Positions 9,382 to 19,463 of a stretch of 64,000 bases of DNA are shown here, one piece after another. The stretch spans positions 1,488,001-1,552,000 of the forward strand of contig NZ_CP034835.1 of the NCBI RefSeq assembly GCF_004014715.1, written 5' to 3'. Position 1 is the stretch's first letter, and every line of letters starts with the position of its first letter. Made by a program: the position numbers and the translations under genes. This DNA is from Pseudoalteromonas sp. R3 (GTDB lineage: Bacteria > Pseudomonadota > Gammaproteobacteria > Enterobacterales > Alteromonadaceae). The notes under the pieces are model-generated. The model was not told the origin of the DNA and did not search any database. It was given only the letters and a program-made list of their open reading frames with translations.

Positions 9382-9406
9382 AAAAAGCCGCATTACGCGG
9401 CTTTTT
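9382..9406 (-). terminator. Bidirectional-looking terminator between yfjD and the peptide cluster
   Basis: AAAAAGCCGC (9382-9391), loop ATTAC, GCGGCTTTTT (9397-9406), three bases after the stop of the minus-strand CBS protein. It separates that gene from the peptide genes, which therefore need their own promoter within about 9253-9381. Confidence 0.85.
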
Positions 9407-9408
9407 AA

Positions 9409-10692
9409 TTAATTTGACTTGGCAGGTTTTTTCTTTTTATTGGGGTAAACTTTGACCACTTTGATCATGTTTTCCTTTATTTCGACCACTTCCATAGGGT
9501 AGCCCGCTATTTTCAGACCTAACTGTGTTTGTGGGATATCTTCAAGATATTCAACAATCAGTCCACTGAGGGTTTTTGGGCCTTCCGTAGGCAGATGCCA
9601 ACGCATCTCTTTGTTCAGGTCGCGTACGTTCGCACCACCATCAACCATAACTGAGCCATCATTTTGAACGTCTACCTCGTCGCTCGGAGCTGGGGTTTTG
9701 GTTGTGGTAAAGTCGCCGACTACTTCTTCAAGGATGTCTTCCAGTGTTACCAGGCCCTGGATATCCCCATATTCGTCGACCACCAGACCGATACGCTCTT
9801 TGTTCTGCTGGAACTTCAGTAGTTGTGTATTGAGCGAGGTGCTTTCCGGAATATAGTAAATTTCTCGCACCGCTCGCAGCAGAGAAGGCTTGTCAAATTG
9901 CTCTTTGGTCAGCAGACGCAAAGCATCGCGTGAATGAATAAAGCCCACGGCGTCATCTATTTGGTCCCGGTACAGCAGTACCCTGGTGTGCTGAGCATTG
10001 GTCAGTTGCTTGGAAATGTCCTTCCAGTCATCATTGATGTCGATGGCATTGATCTCACTGCGTGGGATCATAATGTCTTCAACTGTCACATGATCTAAAT
10101 CCAGGATGGAAGTCATCATATCCTGGTGGTTGGTTGGCAACATGGCGCCAGATTCATTGAGGACAGTTTTAAGCTCTTCTTTACTCAGGCTGTGTTCTTC
10201 TATCTGCTCCGGTGATACGCCAATCAGTTTCAACATGCCGTTGGTGATCCAATTCACGGTCACAACCACAGGGAAGAGTAGTTTTAGCAGGAGTTTCAGA
10301 ATGACAGAGCTGGGAAACGCAACTTTTTCGGGATATAGCGCCGCCAGTGTTTTAGGTGTCACTTCTGCAAAGATTAAGATGACCAAGGTCAGAGCAAAGG
10401 TGGCAACCACAATACCTGCATCACCCAGCAAACGCATACCCAAAACGGTAGCAACCGCTGAAGCGGCGATGTTAACCAGGTTATTCCCGATTAGGATCAG
10501 ACCAATTAAACGGTCCGGGCGTTTTAAAAGTTCGTCTACGCGTTGTGCCGACTTGTGTTTTTCTTTTACCAAGTGGCGCAATCGGTAGCGATTGATAGAC
10601 ATGATCCCGGTTTCCGAACTGGAAAAATAGCCCGAGAGCAGAACAAGCACGCCAAGAATAATAAACAAGGCGCTGGTTGATATGTCGTCCAA
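9409..10692 (-). CDS. yfjD: CNNM/CorC-type transporter-associated protein (YfjD-like)
   Basis: This 427-residue inner membrane protein has the HlyC/CorC architecture. The N-terminal DUF21/CNNM membrane domain has about three helices (residues 5-150, with SGYFSSSETGIMSINRYRL). A CBS-domain pair follows (about 200-335, with the VEDIMIPRSEI and GLVTLEDILEEVVGDF stretches). A C-terminal CorC/HlyC FAD-like domain comes last. Relatives take part in Mg2+/Co2+ homeostasis; the ion here is inferred only. The next genes upstream are a ypjD-like gene and divergent ffh, the arrangement known from E. coli. Confidence 0.88.
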   Translation of the reverse strand: MDDISTSALFIILGVLVLLSGYFSSSETGIMSINRYRLRHLVKEKHKSAQRVDELLKRPDRLIGLILIGNNLVNIAASAVATVLGMRLLGDAGIVVATFALTLVILIFAEVTPKTLAALYPEKVAFPSSVILKLLLKLLFPVVVTVNWITNGMLKLIGVSPEQIEEHSLSKEELKTVLNESGAMLPTNHQDMMTSILDLDHVTVEDIMIPRSEINAIDINDDWKDISKQLTNAQHTRVLLYRDQIDDAVGFIHSRDALRLLTKEQFDKPSLLRAVREIYYIPESTSLNTQLLKFQQNKERIGLVVDEYGDIQGLVTLEDILEEVVGDFTTTKTPAPSDEVDVQNDGSVMVDGGANVRDLNKEMRWHLPTEGPKTLSGLIVEYLEDIPQTQLGLKIAGYPMEVVEIKENMIKVVKVYPNKKKKPAKSN

Positions 10693-10785
10693 CAGAGGAT
10701 CCCTTTTTTGCTTACGAAGGAGTATTAAGCGTTAGCCAGAATTCAGAGTCAAGTCAAAAACCGTGAACTTAAGCTAAAACTTAGA

Positions 10786-11592
10786 TTAAAACTTACCTAA
10801 GATCACTTCTTGCACAAAGCGACTGCCAAAATAGGCTAAGGTAACAATACCTGACGCACCTAACACTGCAAATACCACAGATTTGCCCCGCCAGCCAAAC
10901 TGATGGTGGCCAATGGTGACGGCACTGAACATACACCAGGCAACCAGTGACAATACGGTTTTGTGCAAAAACTCTTTGGCAAACATGCCTTCAAGGAACA
11001 CAAAACCAGAGAGCAGCGCCAAGGTTAATAAGCCCGTACCTACAGTCAGTAGTTGATAAAGTTGTGATTCAACCTGCATTAGCGGTGGTAGGTGGCTGTG
11101 CATGATGGCCAGATCTTTTTCTTTAAGTCTGCGATCAATGAAATAAAACTGTACTGCATAAAGCGTGGCAATAATCAGTACGCAGTAAGCCAGTAAAGAC
11201 AGGGAAATATGCACCACCAAGCCAATATCTACGTCCAGCGACTTCATAACAATGTGATGCGGGACAAATAGACTGGCTATCAGGAGTATCGAGGCGAAGC
11301 CATAGACAACAGGTAATAACAATGTGGCCGGAAACTTCAGGGAAACCGTTGTTACCGACACCACAATGACCCAACAGGTAAGCAGCGCCACATTAATGGT
11401 GCTGAGATCTTGGCCATCCTGCGTAAACACGGAGTTTACCAGTACCAGCATATGGCTGAGGATCGCCACTGTGCTGAAAATAATGGTCAGCTTTTGACTA
11501 GGGCCTTCCTTATGGAATAGGCGCGACAGTACATGCCCGGTGGCAAGTACATAAAACAGACTGGCAAACAAAGATAAACTGATGATCAACAT
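10786..11592 (-). CDS. ypjD: Cytochrome c assembly-like inner membrane protein YpjD
   Basis: Read from the ATG at 11592 this is a 268-residue protein with about eight hydrophobic helices, resembling the CcsA/CcmC domain (Pfam CytC_asm) and E. coli YpjD (263). A GLVVHISLSLLAY segment carries the conserved histidine region. An in-frame extension to 11664 adds a soluble tail not typical of the family. An AAAGGAG lies about 23 bases before the chosen ATG, which is too far, so the start is uncertain. It diverges from ffh. A role in heme handling is family-based conjecture. Confidence 0.78.
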   Translation of the reverse strand: MLIISLSLFASLFYVLATGHVLSRLFHKEGPSQKLTIIFSTVAILSHMLVLVNSVFTQDGQDLSTINVALLTCWVIVVSVTTVSLKFPATLLLPVVYGFASILLIASLFVPHHIVMKSLDVDIGLVVHISLSLLAYCVLIIATLYAVQFYFIDRRLKEKDLAIMHSHLPPLMQVESQLYQLLTVGTGLLTLALLSGFVFLEGMFAKEFLHKTVLSLVAWCMFSAVTIGHHQFGWRGKSVVFAVLGASGIVTLAYFGSRFVQEVILGKF

Positions 11593-11754
11593 GAATGGCT
11601 TTCTACTTACATGCTCCTTTTGTAGGCTATTGTATTTTAAGCTCGGGTTCTTGCATAGGGGCATGGAAAAAGTTTCTTAACTGACTTGAATACTGTATTA
11701 GTGACGCGCATATCAGTATAATGCTGGGCAATTACGACATACTGGAAGCGATAA

Positions 11755-13134
11755 ATGTTTGAGAACCTCCAAGAACGCTTAGGAAAAACGCTTAAAAACA
11801 TCAGCGGCCGCGGCCGATTAACCGAAGATAATATTAAGGAAACGCTCCGAGAAGTGCGCATGGCGTTGCTTGAAGCGGATGTGGCTTTACCTGTCGTCAG
11901 AGACTTTGTGAAGCAGGTCAAAGAGCGTGCGGTTGGTGTTGAAGTGACTAAGAGCCTGAGCCCGGGCCAGGTTTTCATCAAGATCGTGCGTGAAGAACTC
12001 GAAAAAGCCATGGGTGAGGCCAACGAGGAGCTCAACCTGGCTGCGCAGCCACCTGCGGTTGTTATGATGGCCGGCCTGCAAGGTGCGGGTAAAACTACCA
12101 GTGTGGGTAAACTGGCTAAATTCTTAAAAGAACGTAAGAAAAAATCTGTACTGGTGGTCAGTGCCGACGTATACCGGCCTGCGGCAATCAAACAGCTTGA
12201 AACACTGGCAACAGAAGTCGATGTTGAATTTTTCCCCAGTGATATTTCGCAAAAACCGGTCGATATTGCTACTAATGCTATCTCGCACGCGAAGAAAAAA
12301 TTCATCGATGTGGTATTGGTAGATACCGCTGGTCGTTTGCACGTCGACAATGAGATGATGGGTGAGATCAAAGAGCTGCACGCAGCTATCTCTCCGATTG
12401 AAACTCTGTTCGTTGTAGACTCCATGACAGGTCAGGATGCCGCAAATACAGCTAAGGCCTTCGACGAAGCTTTGCCACTGACAGGTGTGATCCTGACCAA
12501 GACCGATGGTGATGCACGTGGTGGTGCGGCCCTATCTATTCGTCATATTACAGGTAAACCCATTAAATTCATCGGTGTTGGTGAGCGTACTGATGCGCTG
12601 GAGCCATTCCACCCTGACCGTGTTGCATCACGCATCCTTGGCATGGGTGACGTTCTGTCACTGATTGAAGAGGTTGAGTCTAAGGTCGATAAAGACAAAG
12701 CGGCTAAAGTCGCTGAGAAAGTCTTTAAAGGCGATGGCTTCACGCTGGAAGACTTTGCTGAACAACTACGCCAGATGAAAAATATGGGCGGCATGATGTC
12801 AATGCTGGATAAGCTGCCAGGTATGTCAAATCTGCCGGATGCCGTTAAAGGTCAGGTTAACGATAAGACGTTTAACCAGATGGAAGCCATCATTAACTCC
12901 ATGACACCGCATGAGCGCGCGCGTCCGGAAGTAATCAAAGGCTCACGTAAGAAACGGATTGCGGCCGGCTCAGGTACCCAGGTCCAGGATATCAATAAAC
13001 TCCTCAAGCAATTTACCCAGATGCAGAAAATGATGAAAAAGATGAAGGGTAAGGGCGGCATGATGAAAATGATGAAGAACATGAAAGGCATGATGCCACC
13101 GGGCATGTTCGGTGGTGGTGGTCCGAAGTTTTAA
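11755..13134 (+). CDS. ffh: Signal recognition particle GTPase Ffh
   Basis: Ffh binds 4.5S RNA and signal sequences and brings ribosomes to FtsY at the inner membrane. The 459 residues contain the N-domain four-helix bundle (1-90) and the GTPase G-domain. The latter has GLQGAGKTT (about 107-115), DTAGR and TKTDGDARGG. The methionine-rich M-domain has a C-terminus dense in Met and Lys (MQKMMKKMKGKGGMMKMM). Length and motifs are normal. A strong bidirectional terminator follows. Confidence 0.98.
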   Translation: MFENLQERLGKTLKNISGRGRLTEDNIKETLREVRMALLEADVALPVVRDFVKQVKERAVGVEVTKSLSPGQVFIKIVREELEKAMGEANEELNLAAQPPAVVMMAGLQGAGKTTSVGKLAKFLKERKKKSVLVVSADVYRPAAIKQLETLATEVDVEFFPSDISQKPVDIATNAISHAKKKFIDVVLVDTAGRLHVDNEMMGEIKELHAAISPIETLFVVDSMTGQDAANTAKAFDEALPLTGVILTKTDGDARGGAALSIRHITGKPIKFIGVGERTDALEPFHPDRVASRILGMGDVLSLIEEVESKVDKDKAAKVAEKVFKGDGFTLEDFAEQLRQMKNMGGMMSMLDKLPGMSNLPDAVKGQVNDKTFNQMEAIINSMTPHERARPEVIKGSRKKRIAAGSGTQVQDINKLLKQFTQMQKMMKKMKGKGGMMKMMKNMKGMMPPGMFGGGGPKF

Positions 13135-13153
13135 TTCAGGGCTAAGCCAGACT

Positions 13154-13193
13154 AAAAAAGGACAGACTGATGCGAATCACTCTGTCCTTTTTT
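13154..13193 (+). terminator. Bidirectional terminator between ffh and hugZ
   Basis: A 13-bp perfect stem, AAAAAAGGACAGA (13154-13166) with TCTGTCCTTTTTT (13181-13193), 14-base loop. The T-run on each strand serves the convergent ffh and hugZ transcripts. Confidence 0.92.
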
Positions 13194-13198
13194 AATGG

Positions 13199-13939
13199 TT
13201 AGCTTTCTACGGCTTCACCGAATTGTGCGCGGGCCGCTTTGGTAAGGCGCACCAGTTCTTTGCGTACAGCGGTTGCGTCTTCGCAGCGCTCTTCGAAAGG
13301 TACGTAGTATGATTTGTCATTGGCTCTGAAATAACAGCCTTCATTGAGTAGTGTGGTCATAGTCACTTCTGTGGCGTCAACATTGTGCACCAGTTTGAGG
13401 ATCAACTGATTGGCATCCTGGTGATCGTCATTCATATGTTCCACCATATGCGCTTCACCTGCCAGGTCCCAATTTGCAGCAGGCTGTGCCCACTCGTCAG
13501 CCTCCAGCCAGAATATCTGCCCAAAGCCGGCGATATACCGCACGCGTTTTATTTCCATGCGCCAGAGTTTGAAATCATGGGCCTTGCGATAGCTGAGCGC
13601 CTCTGGAAAATGACGCTCGTAACGCAGCAGTAGGTCGGCTGCCTCTTCATCTGCAACCGGCGCAGCGTCGCCGACGATGGTGACGCGGGCATGTTCGTTC
13701 TGGTCTCCGCTTTGCGCAGCATCAAAAATTGTTGCGCACACTCTGCTGTCTTCTGTCAGGTTGCGCGAATGTTGCGCAATACCAGCAATGTAAAAAACCA
13801 GCCGACCCTGATCGTCACTCATAAACGGCGTGACTGAGCCAAACGGGTAGCCCGCCAGATTTTTAGAGAGTGTGGACATCACACAGACGGTCGATTGTCT
13901 GAGCAGCTGGCGCGCTTCAAAAACGGCTTGTTCACGCAT
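13199..13939 (-). CDS. hugZ: Heme utilization protein HugZ/HutZ family
   Basis: This 246-residue cytoplasmic protein belongs to the HugZ/HutZ family of split-barrel heme-binding or heme-degrading proteins. The N-terminal pyridoxamine-phosphate-oxidase-like barrel spans about 5-150. The C-terminal part carries AHMVEHMNDDH, the His-rich heme-ligand motif of the family. It is the last gene of a four-gene minus-strand operon, overlapping hmuV by 8 bases. It would release iron or handle heme after import. Regulation is probably by Fur through the divergent intergenic region. Confidence 0.88.
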   Translation of the reverse strand: MREQAVFEARQLLRQSTVCVMSTLSKNLAGYPFGSVTPFMSDDQGRLVFYIAGIAQHSRNLTEDSRVCATIFDAAQSGDQNEHARVTIVGDAAPVADEEAADLLLRYERHFPEALSYRKAHDFKLWRMEIKRVRYIAGFGQIFWLEADEWAQPAANWDLAGEAHMVEHMNDDHQDANQLILKLVHNVDATEVTMTTLLNEGCYFRANDKSYYVPFEERCEDATAVRKELVRLTKAARAQFGEAVES

Positions 13940-14735
13940 TGGGAGCTCCTGTTAGCGGTTCTGAGAATATCATAGGTATATTATATCTGGGATGCAGGTT
14001 AATCTGCATGCCTGTTTGGTAAATGGGTAGCAATACTTCGTGTCTGAGAACATCTTGCGGCGGGCCATCGCTGCGGATCTGACCATTGTCCAGCAAGAGG
14101 ATCCGGTCGGCATAAAGCGACGCGAGATTTAAATCATGTAACACGGCAATTACCGTATTGCCCTGACGGGCAAAGCGTTGCGCGGCACTGAGTACCCGAT
14201 GCTGGTGGTGCAGATCCAGTGCCGAGGTCGGTTCATCCAGCAACATCAGCTTGTTTCGGGTGCCCGGGTCGTGTGCATTTAGCTGGGCCAGGCATCGGGC
14301 AAACTGGGCACGCTGAAATTCACCACCCGACAACTGGGTAATTTCCCGTTTCGCGAGTTTTTCAAGTGCCAGTTGTGTGGTGAGTTTATCAACCACTGCC
14401 GCCTGCTCAGCGCTGCTTTCCTGATACGGGTAGCGACCCATAGCGATTAACTCGGTGGTACAGAAGGCAAAATTAACACGGTTGTGCTGTAATAGCACGG
14501 CTCGCTGAGTAGCTAAAGTGAGCGGGTCGAGTTTATCCATGGCACACCCGTGCAACAGGATCTGGCCACTATAGGGGATATCATCACAAATCGCGCTTAA
14601 TAATGTGGATTTCCCTGCACCATTTTCACCCAGCAGGACAATAAACTGACCGGTTTCTAGCGTCAATGACACCTCAGTCAGTATAGGCTTGCCGCCACGG
14701 GTCACTGTCAGGTTACGACATTCAAGCATGTGCAC
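13932..14735 (-). CDS. hmuV: Heme ABC transporter ATP-binding protein HmuV
   Basis: HmuV powers heme import across the inner membrane. The 267 residues carry Walker A GENGAGKST (about 36-44), signature LSGGEFQRAQ and Walker B LMLLDEPTSALD followed by the H-loop VLHDLNLA. It overlaps hmuU upstream (14 bases) and hugZ downstream (8 bases), so translation is coupled. All motifs are intact. Confidence 0.92.
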   Translation of the reverse strand: MHMLECRNLTVTRGGKPILTEVSLTLETGQFIVLLGENGAGKSTLLSAICDDIPYSGQILLHGCAMDKLDPLTLATQRAVLLQHNRVNFAFCTTELIAMGRYPYQESSAEQAAVVDKLTTQLALEKLAKREITQLSGGEFQRAQFARCLAQLNAHDPGTRNKLMLLDEPTSALDLHHQHRVLSAAQRFARQGNTVIAVLHDLNLASLYADRILLLDNGQIRSDGPPQDVLRHEVLLPIYQTGMQINLHPRYNIPMIFSEPLTGAPNA

Positions 14736-15768
14736 CTCGTTTTTGTTGGATCAATAAATAGACGAAAAACGGACTGCCGAACAGGGCGGTGATCACACCA
14801 ATGGGTAGCTCTGAAGGGGTAACAACCAGACGTGCTAGCCAGTCGGCCGTGAGCAATACCACACAGCCAAGTAACATACTCAAAGGCAGCATGCGGCGCA
14901 GATCAGGACCAACCAGCAATCGTGCCAGGTGAGGCACCAGCAGGCCGACAAAGCCAATCATGCCCGACATAGCAACCGCCCCGCCGACACCCAGTGCAAT
15001 CAGAAAAATCACCTCCTTTTTGAGTCGGCTGACATTGACGCCCAGATGTCTGGCATCACGTTCTCCGAGCATCAGCGCATTGATCTGTTTTCGACGCACA
15101 ACCAGCATCACGATGCAAATAAGAATGAGCGGCGCGCCATATTGCATGGCGGACCAGCTGGCGCCGGCGAGCGCGCCCATCTGCCAGTAGGTCATCAGGC
15201 GCAAAGAAGTATCATCGGCAAAAAAGCTGAGCAGTCCGATCAACGCCATGGCCACGGCATTGATCGCCACCCCGGCAAGCAGCAGTATAGTGATCTGGAC
15301 CTGGCCGTTGTGGCTGGCAATACGATACAGCAAGGAAGTGATGGCCAGTGCGCCTAAAAAAGCCGCCGGTGCGACCATGGCTTCGTTAATAAAGGCTACT
15401 TTTGGGGAAAGTGCTATCACTGCAATGGCTGCAACGGCCGCACCACCGGTGACTCCCATCAGGCTGGGATCGGCCAATGGGTTGCGACACAGTGCCTGAC
15501 TGGCAGCGCCACTGCAGGCAAGTACACAACCCACCAACAGGGCCAGTAACAGCCTTGGCAGACGGATCTGAGTAACTACGGTTATATGCAGCTCAGTAAT
15601 ATCTTGTGTAAGTTGATCAGGTAACAGGGCAACCACAGGCATGCGCCAGTCCCAGCCTACCGGACCGCTACTTATAGATAACCAGGTCAGCGCAAGCAAT
15701 GCAGTACTGCTTAACCATAACCAGGTAGTGTGATGACGTGATGTTAAAATCGAGTGCGTCGGAGTCAT
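14722..15768 (-). CDS. hmuU: Heme ABC transporter permease HmuU
   Basis: This 348-residue FecCD-type permease has about ten membrane helices. It carries the family stretches LLALLVGCVLACSGAASQAL, RNPLADPSLMGVTGGA and FVGLLVPHLARLLVG. It forms the channel for heme delivered by HmuT and driven by HmuV. The start overlaps the end of hmuT by 4 bases (ATGA). Substrate is inferred from the hugZ and TonB receptor neighbours. Confidence 0.92.
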   Translation of the reverse strand: MTPTHSILTSRHHTTWLWLSSTALLALTWLSISSGPVGWDWRMPVVALLPDQLTQDITELHITVVTQIRLPRLLLALLVGCVLACSGAASQALCRNPLADPSLMGVTGGAAVAAIAVIALSPKVAFINEAMVAPAAFLGALAITSLLYRIASHNGQVQITILLLAGVAINAVAMALIGLLSFFADDTSLRLMTYWQMGALAGASWSAMQYGAPLILICIVMLVVRRKQINALMLGERDARHLGVNVSRLKKEVIFLIALGVGGAVAMSGMIGFVGLLVPHLARLLVGPDLRRMLPLSMLLGCVVLLTADWLARLVVTPSELPIGVITALFGSPFFVYLLIQQKRGAHA

Positions 15769-16583
15769 AGTGTGGATTGTTCCCGATATGCGGCAAGTTG
15801 AGCTATGGCTTCAGGTAGTCGGGTGGTCATCCCCATTGACATCAAAGAATCCATCACCAGCAGTTTGCATTGCTGAGCGGCTGGTAGCAAAGCCAGGGCA
15901 CTTTGCTGACAAAATTGCTCCGGGCCACCGAGGCTGTGAACAACATGGCTAGGAGCAACCAGAAAGTCTGGCGAGCTGACTAACATAGCTTCACGGTTGA
16001 AGGGTTTGTAGCCGGGCTCCGTTGCCAGATTACGCACACCCGTATAGCCGAAGAGCAGATCAGGCACCGTTTCTGGGCCTGCTACTGTGATGCCTCGATC
16101 GCCGGCAGAGAGAATAAAGAGCGCACTGAGGGAGGATGGTGGTGCTTTGGGCGGTAAGGCTTGCTTCAGTTTATTTATAAGTCTTTGTGCCTGACTTGGC
16201 TGGTTTAGATCTTGGCCAAGCTGGGCTATCAGGTTAAATAGCTCATTGATATTAGTCGGCTTATCATACAGGTTGAGTTGCACTCCGGTGCTGCGCAACT
16301 GAGTCAAAACTTCGGGTCTGCCGCTGCCTTGCAAAGCAAGGATCAAATCTGGGTGTTGCGACAGCACGCCTTCAGCTGCCAGATCTCGATAGTAGCCTAC
16401 CTTGGGCAATTTCGTCGCAGCAACCGGTGAGGTACTGGAGGAATCTACAGCCACGACATTTTTTCCTGCCCCCAGAGCAAATACTATGTCTGTTATGGAG
16501 CCTCCCGCGATAACTATGCGCTGTGCGGCGACGCCTTGGTGACTGAGCATTGATATCAAAATCAGAAACATTAGTTTATGCAT
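15765..16583 (-). CDS. hmuT: Heme ABC transporter periplasmic binding protein HmuT
   Basis: This 272-residue protein has a Sec signal peptide (MHKLMFLILISMLSHQGVAA) and two lobes of the class III/TroA-like binding fold. GSITDIVFALG and VGYYRDLAAEGVLSQHPDLI are typical of hemin-binding HmuT proteins, including the Tyr residues that can ligate heme. It is the first gene of the hmuTUV-hugZ operon and diverges from the TonB receptor across a 229-base gap holding a Fur-like box. Confidence 0.9.
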   Translation of the reverse strand: MHKLMFLILISMLSHQGVAAQRIVIAGGSITDIVFALGAGKNVVAVDSSSTSPVAATKLPKVGYYRDLAAEGVLSQHPDLILALQGSGRPEVLTQLRSTGVQLNLYDKPTNINELFNLIAQLGQDLNQPSQAQRLINKLKQALPPKAPPSSLSALFILSAGDRGITVAGPETVPDLLFGYTGVRNLATEPGYKPFNREAMLVSSPDFLVAPSHVVHSLGGPEQFCQQSALALLPAAQQCKLLVMDSLMSMGMTTRLPEAIAQLAAYREQSTL

Positions 16584-16730
16584 GGTTTATCTCGTTTAAT
16601 ACAATTATTTTTGGTTCCCCTGTATTTTTTGTCACAATATTTTAATTCACATGTCACGCAGAAATAGAGGGTGCTCACCTTATCAGGTACCGATTCTACT
16701 GAATAAAGCCACCCAAATCTACATAAATAT

Positions 16731-16749
16731 AAAAATGAAAACCATTATC
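16731..16749 (+). promoter_or_regulatory. Fur box between hmuT and the TonB receptor
   Basis: The 19 bases at 16731-16749 (AAAAATGAAAACCATTATC) match the GATAATGATAATCATTATC Fur consensus at 15 of 19 positions by hand count. The site lies in the divergent control region of two heme-uptake transcripts. Iron-dependent repression is inferred. Confidence 0.75.
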
Positions 16750-16812
16750 ATTTGCAAATGAGTTTCAGGGACATTATAGTGCACAACAAAATAGTTCTGT
16801 TTAAATTCCTGA

Positions 16813-18914
16813 ATGAGGTTTCTAATGACTTTAAAGCACAGCAGTATTGCGCTTGGTGTAGTAGCAGCACTCCTTGGTACGACCGATGCCAAGGCCGATG
16901 AATTTGAAAAGTCTGCAGAGGTTATTGTGGTTAGTGGTTCACGGGTCGAGCAAAAGCTGTCGGATGTGACTGGCAGTGTCAGCGTCGTGACTGAACAGAC
17001 TCTGGAGCAGGAAGTGAGTATCGACCTGGCCTCGGCGTTTCGTTATAAAACCGGTATTACCACACAGGGTAGTGCAGGTAATGCACAGGCGATCACTGTG
17101 CGAGGTATTGGCGGTAACCGCGTGGTCTATATCAAAGACGGCAGACGTTTGAACGATGCCTACGAAGGTGGGCAGGGGTTGTTAATTGGTCGGGGCTATT
17201 TGGATATCGAAGGCGTCAGACAAATTGAAATAGCCAAAGGGGCCGCTTCCTCACTTTACGGCTCAGATGCACTCGGTGGCATAGTAGTAATATCCACTAA
17301 ATCACCCTCTGATTATTTAGCAAGTAGCAAAGCGTATGCTCATCTCAGTGCTGGTTATCATGGTGCCAGTGACGAGCAGAGCATCAGTGGCGTGTTTGCA
17401 AAGCGCATTGGCGAGCATGCAGCGTCACTTCAGTTAACTCGCCGCGAGGGGAGTGAAACACAGAATTATGACGAATCCTTGCCTGAATATGACTACACCT
17501 CCACGGCTGCTGTACTAAAAGGTGAACTGGCCCTGGGGGCGCAGTCTAGCCTGTTAACTACTTTGGATTATTACACTCAGGAAACAGAGCAGGTACTGGC
17601 AGAACAGAGCAACGAGACAAAGGAAGTGAACGATAGCCTGTCAGTGTCCGTACTATATAAAAGCAGTGCGGCAACGGCCCTGTACGATAACCTGCAAGCA
17701 CAGGCATACTTTAGCGATTACGAGCAACGCAGCGATCAAATCCGCGCCGGTGCTGACCGTTCAGGGCCTTACGTTGATACCAATGACTATCGCTTTGAGC
17801 AGCAGATTGTTGGCACCCGGTTGGTACTGGACAAACAGTTAGACGTTGGTGCCGTTGCACACCAATTCGTATATGGGCTGGACTTCGACAGGTATGACAC
17901 ACAGCGTCCGCGCTACAAGTCACGGCGCACCCTGCAAGGCGCTTTGGTTAAAGACAACGAGGCACAAAAAGCGTTTCCCGGAGCGGATACGACGTTAATC
18001 GGGTTATTTATCCAGGATAATGTAACGCTACTGCCCGACTCTTTGACTGTGAATGCAGGTCTGAGACTGGACAGTTACCAGATGGATCCCAAGCACGATA
18101 CATTATATGCCAGTGGCGCATTTGAAAAAATTGATGAGACGGCGCTGTCACCTAAACTGGGTGTGGTGTACAGTATTTCGGATGGCCTGAGCCTGGTGGG
18201 CCAGTATGCGCGTGGGTTTAAGATCCCGCCCACGATCAGGCTTATCAGAGTCACGGTGTTGAGCCTTTTTACCAGATCATCCCAAATTCAGATCTGGATC
18301 CGGAATACAGTGATAGCCTTGAACTCGGTTTAAAAGGCAGTTTTGATAGCAGTCAGTTTTCTCTTGGTGTATTCCACTCTACCTTTGACGACTTTATTGC
18401 TAATCAGCTGGTCCGCACTGAGCCTACCTTCATCCCTAATGTCAGTAAACAGGTCTATCAGTATCAGAATATTGAGGAAGTAAAAATCAAAGGGTTTGAA
18501 GCCAATATGACCTTGTGGCTGAACGATCAGATTGCCATCGACAGCGGCCTGACCTACCTGCATGGTAAAAATTCACAGACCGATGACTACATAGAATCGC
18601 TGAGCCCGCTTAATGGCTTTGTTAAAGCGCGTTATGAGTCTGAGCAGTGGTCGCTGACAACGGCGTTGCGTGCTGCCAGTCATATGGATAAAGCCCCCTC
18701 TGATGCGGCAATTAAAACCGCTGGCTGGGCCACGGTTGATGTGTTTGCAGATTATCATTGGCACAACTGGCAGCTGAATATGGGTATCTTCAATCTACTG
18801 GATAAGGAATACGTCAACTACGAACGGGTCGCAGGCAGCGCTGCTGATATCAGCTTGTCTCAGTATACAATGCCGGGACGTTATCTGGCGGCCAAAGTTA
18901 AAGTCACCTTCTAG
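16813..18914 (+). pseudogene. TonB-dependent heme receptor, frameshifted
   Basis: The outer membrane receptor for heme appears in two frames. The first (16813-18333) has a signal peptide, TonB box-like EVIVVSG, a plug domain (VRGIGGNRVVYIKDGRR, YGSDALGGIVVIST) and half the barrel. After KIPP at 18229-18231 it turns into junk and stops. The other frame, from 18234, continues as DQAYQSHG to a normal C-terminal LAAKVKVTF at 18912. One missing base after 18231 explains it: CCC-TAC-GAT would restore KIPPYDQAY and a protein of about 700 residues. The break sits in the FRAP/NPNL-like region of heme receptors. It is either real inactivation or a sequence error. Confidence 0.85.
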
Positions 18915-18949
18915 TCGCCACAGTTAAAGTAACACGTATCACGTATATT

Positions 18950-18981
18950 AAAGAAGGGTGTCTGTTTTGCGGTCCTTCTTT
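18950..18981 (+). terminator. Probable terminator after the TonB receptor
   Basis: AAAGAAGG (18950-18957) pairs with CCTTCTTT (18974-18981), 16-base loop, followed by TATAC. Weak-to-moderate. Confidence 0.5.
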
Positions 18982-19102
18982 TATACTTATGCCCTCAGAT
19001 GCGATATGACCCAGGCTGGCCATCGCATTCACACAATTTAGGCGTCATCTTCTGTCAATTACCGAGCATCTTCATCATTTGGTAATAAAATGGATTTCAC
19101 AC

Positions 19103-19130
19103 TTGCAATGCGTGAAAAAAGACGTACAAT
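19103..19130 (+). promoter_or_regulatory. Sigma70 promoter of the rpsP operon
   Basis: TTGCAA (19103-19108) and TACAAT (19125-19130) with a 16-base spacer, 67 bases before rpsP. The rest of the 283-base gap (18915-19197) holds only the preceding terminator. Confidence 0.6.
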
Positions 19131-19197
19131 TCCCCAGCTTCCCAAAGTGGGAAGCAAATCTTATTAATGAAAACAGTCAATCTATGTAGAGGACGGT

Positions 19198-19446
19198 ATG
19201 GTAACTATTCGTTTGCAACGTGGCGGCGCTAAAAAGCGTCCATTCTATCAAATCGTGGTTGCGGATAGCCGTTTCTCGCGTGACGGTCGTTTCATCGAGA
19301 AAGTAGGTTTCTTTAACCCAATCGCTGCTGGTCAAGAAGAAAAACTTCGTCTAGACCTTGCCCGTGTTGATCACTGGGTAGGTCAGGGCGCTGGTCTTTC
19401 TGATCGCGTAGCTAAACTGGTTAAAGACGCTCGTAAAGCGGCTTAA
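19198..19446 (+). CDS. rpsP: 30S ribosomal protein S16
   Basis: The 82-residue S16 protein starts [20 protein letters not shown], the family hallmark, and has the GFFNP motif. It is first of the conserved rpsP-rimM-trmD-rplS operon. The gene uses the restricted, highly biased codons typical of ribosomal proteins. Confidence 0.98.
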   Translation: MVTIRLQRGGAKKRPFYQIVVADSRFSRDGRFIEKVGFFNPIAAGQEEKLRLDLARVDHWVGQGAGLSDRVAKLVKDARKAA

Positions 19447-19463
19447 TAGGCGTAAGTGTAACC

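Noticed and set aside
11637..12425. 262-codon minus-strand ORF opposite ffh
   Set aside because: It is a Ser/Thr-rich shadow of the biased ffh codons, with no family signature.
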